This document shows positions 1-5,116 of a stretch of DNA of 15,454 nt, piece by piece. The notes under the pieces are model-generated. The model ran no database searches, had not been told where the DNA came from, and saw only the letters and a program-made list of their open reading frames with translations. The position numbers and the translations under genes are program-made. Origin of the DNA: JBBQVO01 sp038211505 (GTDB lineage Bacteria; Chloroflexota; Dehalococcoidia; DSTF01; JACRBR01); contig JBBQVO010000069.1 of NCBI GenBank assembly GCA_038211505.1, positions 1-15,454 on the forward strand. The letters are read 5' to 3'. The first letter of the stretch is position 1, and each line of letters opens with the position of its first letter.

Positions 1-911
1 GAGATGAGGTCCAGCACGGCCGGCATGGCCGCGCGCGCGTGGACACGACCCGTCTTGAAGGTGATGCCGCGGGTGTACATCTCGAGCAGCGGCAGTGGCG
101 TCGTCTCGGCGAAGTAGATTCCGATGCTCGTGCAAACGCCCTCGGGCTCGGTCGAACGGATCGCACAGTGCAGTCCGGCGACCTCACCGCTGGCGTCAAC
201 GGTGATCGGGTATGAGCCGACGCGTCGCGGCGGAGCGGAGTCGATCACGTTGGCGCCGAGCGACGCCGCGAGATCGATGCGGCGGCGATCGGTATCGACG
301 TAGTCGACGCGCGACGCGCCGAGCGCCAGCGCGATATCGATCGCGTACATGGGAATGCCCTCGGCGCCGCCACCGACGATCAAGACTTCCGCGCCGGGCC
401 GCTCGGCCAGTGGAGGCGCGACTGTGCGCCAGGCATCCGGGATGTTGTCCGACGCGCTGGCAGCGGTCTCGGCCGCGACTCCTGCGGGAAGCTTCACCAT
501 CATGTGATCCGCGCTCGGTACGAGCGTGAAGTCCGCCAGGACCCCCGCGTGGTTGCGGCCCATCGCCCCGAGTCCGTATGCGGAACCGGCGCCGTACTCG
601 CGGCAGCTGCCGGTGTGGCCGCGCTTGCACGGCTCACATTCGCCGCACGAGAACTGAAACGAGAGCGAGACGCGATCGCCGGGCACGACCGACGTCACGT
701 CGGCGCCAACCTCCGTCACCTCGGCGACGCACTCATGGCCGAAGGCGAACGGCATCGGCACCGGCGCCCGTCCGGACAGCATCGCCACATCGAGATCGCA
801 CGTCGCCACCGCCAACGGGCGTACGATCGCCGCGCGCGGATCGTCCAGCACAGGCGCAGGCGCATCCTGCCACTCGAGTTGCTGCTTGCCGGTACACATC
901 AGTTGTTGCAT
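1..911 (-). CDS. Zinc-dependent alcohol dehydrogenase (MDR family), partial
   Basis: Medium-chain dehydrogenase/reductase, NAD(P)-dependent, expected to oxidise an alcohol or reduce an aldehyde in the cytosol; the substrate cannot be read from sequence. 303 codons are visible and the C-terminus runs off the left edge. The GroES-like domain carries catalytic zinc ligand candidates Cys38 (ATCDLD) and His59-Glu60 (FGHEC), and a complete structural zinc loop with Cys89, Cys92, Cys95 and Cys103. A Rossmann fold follows with GGGAEG at about 180-185 and an acidic strand end (YVDTDRR, 204-210) that favours NAD. The start is the ATG at 911, 41 bases after the stop of the acyl-CoA dehydrogenase on the same strand; the ribosome site is weak (AGGGA, about 11 bases away) and a second in-frame ATG lies four codons later. 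It is probably co-transcribed with the acyl-CoA dehydrogenase and TetR genes. Confidence 0.88.
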   Translation of the reverse strand, partial: MQQLMCTGKQQLEWQDAPAPVLDDPRAAIVRPLAVATCDLDVAMLSGRAPVPMPFAFGHECVAEVTEVGADVTSVVPGDRVSLSFQFSCGECEPCKRGHTGSCREYGAGSAYGLGAMGRNHAGVLADFTLVPSADHMMVKLPAGVAAETAASASDNIPDAWRTVAPPLAERPGAEVLIVGGGAEGIPMYAIDIALALGASRVDYVDTDRRRIDLAASLGANVIDSAPPRRVGSYPITVDASGEVAGLHCAIRSTEPEGVCTSIGIYFAETTPLPLLEMYTRGITFKTGRVHARAAMPAVLDLI

Positions 912-928
912 CAAAGTCAGATCCCTAG

Positions 929-950
929 CGACCAACGACTAACGACCAAC
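929..950. repeat. Heptamer tandem repeat tract (CGACCAA type)
   Basis: Three consecutive 7-base units on the plus strand, CGACCAA, CGACTAA and CGACCAA, plus one further base. The tract fills most of the gap between the acyl-CoA dehydrogenase stop (953) and the alcohol dehydrogenase start (911), inside a presumed operon. Confidence 0.75.
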
Positions 951-952
951 CC

Positions 953-2170
953 CTACGCCCGCGGCATCCCCAGTCCACGGCTCGCGATGATGTTGCGCTG
1001 AATCTCCGATGTGCCGCCGCCTACCGTGCTCGTCGTCGCATACAGGTACATGCTCTCGACGCGGCCGTCGGCGGCGGCATGCGGGCTGCCGCCGGCGAGC
1101 TGGCCGTACGAGCCGAGCATCTTCATCGCGGTGCCGGCAATTCGCACATCCAGCTCCGACGAGAAGAGCTTGGCGATCGAGCCTTCCTTGTTTGGCACGA
1201 GGCCGCGGTTCTGCATCGAGATCACCTGCGTGCAGAGCATCTCCTCGACGCCGGCCTCGATCATCCGGTCGGCGATCTCGTTCTTCATGCCGGGGCTCTT
1301 CGAAACGAACGGCTCGTCCCTGTTGTCGCGCGCGAACGTCGCCAGATCCTTCACCATCAACGTGTGCGAGATGCTCGTCGCGATGCCGGATCGCTCGAAG
1401 TCGAGCGTCGTCGTGCCGACGGACCAGCCGCGGTTCTCTTCGCCGATCATGTTCTTCGCCGGCACGCGCACGTTGTCGAAGAAGACCTCGTTGAAGTCGT
1501 GATTGTTCGCCATGTTGACGAGCGGCCGGACGGTGATGCCCGGCGCCTTCATATCGAGGATGAAGTAGCTGATGCCCTTGTGCTTCGGCGCATCCGGATC
1601 GGAGCGCGCGAGCAGGATCATGTACTTCGCGACGTGCGCGCCCGATGTCCAGATCTTCTGTCCGTTGACGACGTAGTCGTCGCCGTCCTTCACCGCGCGC
1701 GTCTGCACCGCCGCCAGATCGCTGCCGGCGCCGGGCTCGCTGAAGCCCTGGCACCACACCTCGTCGCCCTTGACGATGCCCGGCAGATACGTGCTTTTCT
1801 GCTCGTCGCTGCCATGGAGGATGATCGTCGGGCCGGCCCACCCGGTGCCGATGCCGAAGTTACCGCCGCGCGGCGCGCCGGAGAGCGACATCTCCTGGCT
1901 GAAGATGAACTGCTCCATGACGGTCATACCGGCGCCGCCGTACTCCTTCGGCCACGCGGGCGCGATCCAGCCGCGATTCGCCAGCTTCTTCACCCACTCG
2001 CCGTTGCGCGAGAAGTACTCCTCGCGCGACATGTGCAGATCGTCCCAGCCGCCGCCGCCGAAGGCCGCGCGAAACCCGCGCCGCTTGATCCCGGCAGGGC
2101 ACTCGGCATCGATAAACGCCCGCACCTCCGTGCGAAACGCCGCCTCCGCCGTCGTATCAGTAAAGTCCAT
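953..2170 (-). CDS. Acyl-CoA dehydrogenase, FadE-like, with alternative-position catalytic Glu
   Basis: FAD-dependent acyl-CoA dehydrogenase of 405 residues, catalysing alpha,beta-desaturation of an acyl-CoA and passing electrons to ETF. All three family regions are present: an N-terminal helical domain with WPKEYGGAG at 73-81, a middle beta domain with GFSEPGAGSDL at 142-152 and WTSGAH at 174-179, and a C-terminal helical domain ending in GGGTSEIQRNIIASRG. The usual MCAD-type Glu in the C-terminal EGT motif is Gly here (GGGTSE). Glu259 (DFERSG) sits where isovaleryl-CoA and long-chain dehydrogenases carry their base. The start is the ATG at 2170, preceded by GGGAGG about five bases upstream. 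The frame stays open to 2281, but that part is the translation of an intergenic repeat. Lies 175 bases downstream of the tetR gene, which probably controls it. Chain length and branching of the substrate are unknown. Confidence 0.93.
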   Translation of the reverse strand: MDFTDTTAEAAFRTEVRAFIDAECPAGIKRRGFRAAFGGGGWDDLHMSREEYFSRNGEWVKKLANRGWIAPAWPKEYGGAGMTVMEQFIFSQEMSLSGAPRGGNFGIGTGWAGPTIILHGSDEQKSTYLPGIVKGDEVWCQGFSEPGAGSDLAAVQTRAVKDGDDYVVNGQKIWTSGAHVAKYMILLARSDPDAPKHKGISYFILDMKAPGITVRPLVNMANNHDFNEVFFDNVRVPAKNMIGEENRGWSVGTTTLDFERSGIATSISHTLMVKDLATFARDNRDEPFVSKSPGMKNEIADRMIEAGVEEMLCTQVISMQNRGLVPNKEGSIAKLFSSELDVRIAGTAMKMLGSYGQLAGGSPHAAADGRVESMYLYATTSTVGGGTSEIQRNIIASRGLGMPRA

Positions 2171-2238
2171 CAGCGCCTCCCGCTCGTAGACGATGGCGCC
2201 GGAGCTATGCCCTGCACTGATGGCGAATACCGGCAAAC

Positions 2239-2266
2239 TGTCATTCTGAGCGCAGCGAAGAATCTC
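2239..2266. repeat. Intergenic TGTCATTCTGAG...GAAGAATCTC repeat
   Basis: A 28-base element starting TGTCATTCTGAG and ending GCGAAGAATCTC, with ATTCT/AGAAT arms and a CGC/GCG core that can fold imperfectly. From memory, closely similar elements are common between genes in many bacterial phyla; no search was run. It is the cause of the misleading upstream extension of the acyl-CoA dehydrogenase frame. Confidence 0.6.
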
Positions 2267-2308
2267 TCCGACGAAGAGCACAACACCAGCGTCAACAACT
2301 TGCTCTCC

Positions 2309-2334
2309 TTCTGTGCCCCTCTGTGTCCTCTGTG
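2309..2334. repeat. Period-10 repeat tract (CTCTGTG type)
   Basis: Three copies of the core (TTCTGTG, CTCTGTG, CTCTGTG) starting at 2309, 2319 and 2328, so spaced 10 and 9 bases, followed by GATCGATC. The tract lies about a dozen bases past the tetR stop codon. Its shape matches the CTTCGTG tracts at 6522 and 8964, which also end in GGATC. Confidence 0.6.
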
Positions 2335-2345
2335 GATCGATCTGA

Positions 2346-3017
2346 TCATGGCGAACTCGGCGCTCGCAGGGGCGAGCCTTCGTCGTTGATGTAGCGGGGG
2401 CGGCGGCCTTCTTTGCGGCGGACCGTCTCGAGGTAGACGCGGCCCCAGAGGTCGGCGCGCGTGCGATCCATCTCGTCGTCGAAGTCCAGCATGTGCATCA
2501 TGTCGAGCGTCATGCCGATGCCGAGGAACTGCCAGGCGATCAGCCGCGTGTCGACGTCGGCCTTGACGATGCCGCGCGCCTTCCCCTCCTCCAGCGTCGC
2601 CGCGACGAAGGCGACGAAGGCCTCGAAGTTGTCGTGCAGCGCGGAGCGGATGTCGGCGTCGTCCGTCTCGGACAGCGCGCGGAACTGCAGCTTCATGTTC
2701 GCGGTGTGCGATTCGAGGTGGTCGTAGTAGTAGACGCCGATCGCCCAGAGGGTCTCGATCGGGTCTTCGTAGTCGACGGAGATGTCCTCCCAGATCTTGA
2801 GAAGGCGCGGGCCCGTCGCCCGGATCGTCGCGAGGAAGAGTTCCTTCTTGCCGGAGAAGTGGCGGTAGAGCGCCGGCTCGGAGATGCCGGCCGCGCGGGC
2901 CAGATCGGCCGTGCCGACGTGGCCGTAGCTCTGCGCCGCGAAGACGCCGCGCGCGCTATCGATGATCTGCCGCCGCCGCTTCTCGGCCGGCAGCCGTCGC
3001 GCCCGTTGCTGCACCAT
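2346..3017 (-). CDS. TetR/AcrR family transcriptional regulator
   Basis: A 223-residue TetR-type repressor. The N-terminal DNA-binding domain reads RRQIIDSARGVFA, then GTADLARAAGISEPALYRHF, the typical helix-turn-helix ending in the YRHF motif, then GKKELFLA. The remaining helical part is a ligand-binding and dimerisation domain; its ligand cannot be read, but acyl-CoA is reasonable given the acyl-CoA dehydrogenase just downstream. The chosen start is the ATG at 3017 because AAGGAG sits six bases upstream. A GTG at 3041 is in frame but would place coding sequence over the operator palindrome. The gene is followed on the same strand by the acyl-CoA and alcohol dehydrogenases, and a palindrome just upstream suggests autoregulation. 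Confidence 0.93.
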   Translation of the reverse strand: MVQQRARRLPAEKRRRQIIDSARGVFAAQSYGHVGTADLARAAGISEPALYRHFSGKKELFLATIRATGPRLLKIWEDISVDYEDPIETLWAIGVYYYDHLESHTANMKLQFRALSETDDADIRSALHDNFEAFVAFVAATLEEGKARGIVKADVDTRLIAWQFLGIGMTLDMMHMLDFDDEMDRTRADLWGRVYLETVRRKEGRRPRYINDEGSPLRAPSSP

Positions 3018-3029
3018 CCACAGCTCCTT

Positions 3030-3045
3030 GTGAGTGAGCACTCAC
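3030..3045. promoter_or_regulatory. Palindromic operator, probable TetR-family binding site
   Basis: A perfect inverted repeat, GTGAGTG-AG-CACTCAC, ends 12 bases upstream of the tetR start codon. Its TGAGTGA...ACTCA core resembles the TGAATGA...TCATTCA operator of the fatty-acid regulator FadR of Bacillus. It sits downstream of the predicted tetR start point, where a bound repressor would block transcription. Assignment to this regulator is inference. Confidence 0.6.
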
Positions 3046-3058
3046 TAGTAACGAGCGA

Positions 3059-3087
3059 AGCGTAGATCGATGGTGAAAACGTGTCAA
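3059..3087 (-). promoter_or_regulatory. Sigma70-like promoter for tetR
   Basis: Read on the minus strand: a perfect -35 TTGACA (3087-3082), a 17-base spacer, then TACGCT (3064-3059) as a weak -10 with 3 of 6 consensus bases. Transcription would start near 3052, just ahead of the 3030-3045 palindrome. The -35 and spacing are strong and the -10 is poor. Confidence 0.45.
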
Positions 3088-3125
3088 CACGCACAATGAC
3101 CGTTGTTGCCCGGAGGGAGCGGCCA

Positions 3126-4601
3126 ATGGAAGGCGCGATCGACTTCGGTCACCGGGCTTTCCGCCGATACTCTCTCGTGTCAAGACGCGCCCGGTTCACC
3201 CCTTCGCTCTCGCTATTGGCGCTCTTCGTAGGCGCCGTCGTTCTGGCCGCCTGCGCCTCGTCCTCGGCCGAGCTCGCCGACAGCACGCCCGATCCTACGC
3301 CCGACCGCATGACCACGACCACGACCACGACGGGCAGCGCCGATTCGGAACTTGCGGCATCGCGCGCGAAGTTCGCTGCGGCATCGTCGTACCACCTCGT
3401 CCTCAATGCCACGACGGCGGATACGAGTAGCTCCGTCACCGCGGACGCCGCTTACGCGTCATCCTCCGCGGTCTACGCCCGGACGGAGTTCACCGGCGAG
3501 ATCGCCAAGCGTGACGACTTCACGGCGTACCTGTTCCTCCCACCAGACCTCTATCTGCTGCGCCCGGATGGTTCGTGGTTCGTCCAGAGCCCGTGGAACC
3601 AGGGCTACCGTCCGGGCGTGCTCGCGAGCATCGGGATCGAAAAGCCGATCGTAAGCTACGCCGATGTGATCGATGCGCTGAAGAAACCCAAGCGCATTGA
3701 CGACGACACGCTGGCCGGCAGCCTGGCACACCGTTATCGCGGCGGCCTCGATCTCAGCGGCCTGCCGTTCTTCGGAAACGGCACGGCGAACCTGCCTTCC
3801 GCGACGGCGACGATCTGGATCGATGCGACGACGGCGCTTCCTGTGCGCGTCGAGATCGAAGCCGGCGGGCGCGACGGGTTCCGCCTGACGCTCGATCTGT
3901 CCGCGTACGGCGAATCGGCGAAAGCGCCGGACAAGCCAGTTGATGTGCGCCCCCTCCGAGATCTTCAGTTTCCGGACGCGGCCTGCACCGGCCCCGCGCT
4001 TCCCGCCTGTCTCGAAGCACAGACGGCGCTCACTAACACGTCACCGTCCTGTCTACCGGCAAATGTGCGGCGTGTCTGCCTCGTGCCGCTCGGGAAGATC
4101 TCGGTCAAGCTCGTCGATGACCTCGTTGCCTATTATCAGCAACAGTTCGGGCTCACGGTGACCGTCCTCACCCCGCAGCCCATTGCGGCAAAGCTCGAAG
4201 ACCCGCTGCGACAGCAAATCGACGCCGGCTTTCTCATGGACTACATGGGCGAACGCTTTCCCGATGCCAATAGCGACCCTAGCGCGGTTCTCATCGGCGT
4301 CACGCCGGTTGATCTCTACGAGTCCGGCAGCCACATCCGCTACCTCTTCGGCCTGAAGGGAACGCCTGACAACCCAAAGGCTGTGCTCTCGTCGCTTCGC
4401 ATGGATCCGCAGTTCTACAGCGAGGATGCCGATCAGGATCTGTACATCAGCCGGACTCGAAAGCTACTTTCGAAGTACATCGGATATCTGTATTTCCAAC
4501 TGCCGCTGAGCAGCGATCCCGCCAGCCCGATGTACGACAGCATTGGCGGTCCGGACGACGTCGATCGCATGACGGAACCGCTCCCCGTCCACACGCACTG
4601 A
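3126..4601 (+). CDS. Lipoprotein: LppX/LprG-like domain fused to inactive archaemetzincin-like domain
   Basis: Predicted secreted lipoprotein of 491 residues. A basic N-terminus precedes a hydrophobic stretch and a lipobox (VLAAC, lipidated Cys43), then a low-complexity linker with seven Thr. Residues about 75-275 resemble the LppX/LprAFG fold (FLPPDLYLLRPDGSW, later WIDATTALPVRVEI), a hydrophobic-ligand carrier family. Residues about 315-485 follow an archaemetzincin plan: VCLVPLG, then RQQIDAGFL, GVTPVDLY, KAVLSSLRMDP, then PMYDSIGG with a DDVDRM end. Where archaemetzincins have the HExxHxxGxxHC zinc site, this protein reads KYIGYLYFQLP, so no catalysis is expected. The ATG at 3126 has GGAGGGAG just upstream. 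A GTG at 3081 is in frame, and a GTG at 3177 would give a more typical signal-peptide length. Both domain assignments are by eye. A strong terminator follows at 4650. Confidence 0.72.
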   Translation: MEGAIDFGHRAFRRYSLVSRRARFTPSLSLLALFVGAVVLAACASSSAELADSTPDPTPDRMTTTTTTTGSADSELAASRAKFAAASSYHLVLNATTADTSSSVTADAAYASSSAVYARTEFTGEIAKRDDFTAYLFLPPDLYLLRPDGSWFVQSPWNQGYRPGVLASIGIEKPIVSYADVIDALKKPKRIDDDTLAGSLAHRYRGGLDLSGLPFFGNGTANLPSATATIWIDATTALPVRVEIEAGGRDGFRLTLDLSAYGESAKAPDKPVDVRPLRDLQFPDAACTGPALPACLEAQTALTNTSPSCLPANVRRVCLVPLGKISVKLVDDLVAYYQQQFGLTVTVLTPQPIAAKLEDPLRQQIDAGFLMDYMGERFPDANSDPSAVLIGVTPVDLYESGSHIRYLFGLKGTPDNPKAVLSSLRMDPQFYSEDADQDLYISRTRKLLSKYIGYLYFQLPLSSDPASPMYDSIGGPDDVDRMTEPLPVHTH

Positions 4602-4649
4602 CTCCGGCTATTGCGCCGCCTGAGCGGGTAGGCTTCTTGCAGGCAACGA

Positions 4650-4684
4650 AAAAAGCCGGACGCCCCGCCTTCGTCCGGCTTTTT
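4650..4684 (+). terminator. Rho-independent terminator after the lipoprotein gene
   Basis: A perfect 13-bp stem pairs AAAAAGCCGGACG (4650-4662) with its complement at 4672-4684 around a 9-base loop. The 3' arm ends in five T. Because the 5' arm is A-rich, the structure could stop transcription in both directions. It lies about 50 bases after the lipoprotein stop. Confidence 0.9.
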
Positions 4685-4819
4685 CGTGTCCACCCGGAGT
4701 GCGGCTACGCACGCCGTTTGGTTCTGAGGCCATCCTACGACGCGTGTATCAACGGCTCATGAACGCCGGTTAACATCGTGCGCGGACGCACGAGAACAGA
4801 CGACAGATGGCCGAGCGTC

Positions 4820-4847
4820 TCTGTTGTCTGCTTTCTGTTCTCTGCCT
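4820..4847. repeat. Heptamer tandem repeat tract (TCTGTTG type)
   Basis: Four phased 7-base units, TCTGTTG, then TCTGCTT, then TCTGTTC, then TCTGCCT, end 16 bases upstream of the glyA -35 box. The first ten bases can pair with AGACGACAGA at 4798-4807, with one G-U pair, to form a stem with a 12-base loop. Confidence 0.65.
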
Positions 4848-4863
4848 TCGGCACAGCCGTCCG

Positions 4864-4892
4864 TTGACTTCGGCAGCGGGCGTCGTTAGGAT
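4864..4892 (+). promoter_or_regulatory. Sigma70-like promoter for glyA
   Basis: TTGACT (-35, 5 of 6 consensus bases) at 4864-4869, a 17-base spacer, and TAGGAT (-10, 4 of 6) at 4887-4892. Transcription would start near 4900, giving an untranslated leader of about 215 bases before the glyA ATG. That is long enough to hold a regulatory structure. Confidence 0.5.
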
Positions 4893-4981
4893 TTCGGCAC
4901 GATGACAGAGACGCGAGCACTGTCGGGAGCGGGACCCAGGCCACGGCGCTAGAGGCGGCCTTCGCTTTCGCATCGCGCGAA

Positions 4982-5011
4982 GCCACGGACGCCCGGCGTT
5001 CGTGGCGTTTT
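4982..5011 (+). terminator. Attenuator-like hairpin in the glyA leader
   Basis: A 10-bp stem (GCCACGGACG at 4982-4991 pairing with bases 4997-5006, one G-U pair, 5-base loop) is followed by GTTTT, the form of an intrinsic terminator inside the glyA leader. Two competing elements exist. A hairpin from about 4958 to 4984 uses the same GCC, and a near-copy of the 5' arm (GCCACGGCG, 4940-4948) could pair with the CGTGGC arm instead. This suggests conditional termination, but no known riboswitch core was recognised. Confidence 0.4.
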
Positions 5012-5052
5012 CATTTCCGGATTCGCGCCAACAGCGTCACCGTCACGCGAAC

Positions 5053-5077
5053 GGGCGCGGCGAGCAGCGCCCCTACG
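5053..5077. repeat. Palindromic intergenic repeat, copy 1
   Basis: A 25-base element with GGGCGC and GCGCCC arms, ending CCCTACG. Its reverse complement matches 8886-8910 at 23 of 25 bases. It lies in the glyA leader, 39 bases before the start codon. Confidence 0.7.
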
Positions 5078-5116
5078 CCCAATGATCCAACGAACAGACA
5101 CCGAGGAGCTTCACCG

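Larger units (their letters stand above)
4602..5116. other. 515-base spacer between the lipoprotein gene and glyA
   Basis: The spacer holds, in order, a terminator (4650-4684), a heptamer repeat tract (4820-4847) whose start can pair with 4798-4807, a promoter (4864-4892), a leader with an attenuator-like hairpin (4982-5011), and a palindromic repeat (5053-5077). Between 4690 and 4797 nothing recognisable is seen. No convincing open frame with a ribosome site or tRNA is present on either strand. Confidence 0.6.

Noticed and set aside
2171..2281. Upstream start of the acyl-CoA dehydrogenase at 2281
   Set aside because: The added residues are the translation of an intergenic repeat, and the ATG at 2170 has a strong GGGAGG site.
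1079..2389. Long plus-strand open frame opposite the acyl-CoA dehydrogenase and part of tetR
   Set aside because: It is antisense to genes with clear family motifs, its product is Arg/Ala/His-rich without a recognisable domain, and GC-rich codon use makes such shadow frames common.
3018..3041. GTG at 3041 as the tetR start
   Set aside because: The ATG at 3017 has an AAGGAG site at ideal spacing, and the longer form would translate the operator palindrome.
3307..3336. ACCACG hexamer run as an intergenic-type repeat
   Set aside because: It lies in frame in the lipoprotein linker, encodes Thr and has period 6, so it is an ordinary low-complexity coding linker.
4893..5010. ZTP or glycine riboswitch in the glyA leader
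   Set aside because: Only short fragments match; the conserved CCGCCTGGGC of ZTP and the glycine core are missing. Only an attenuator-like hairpin is annotated.
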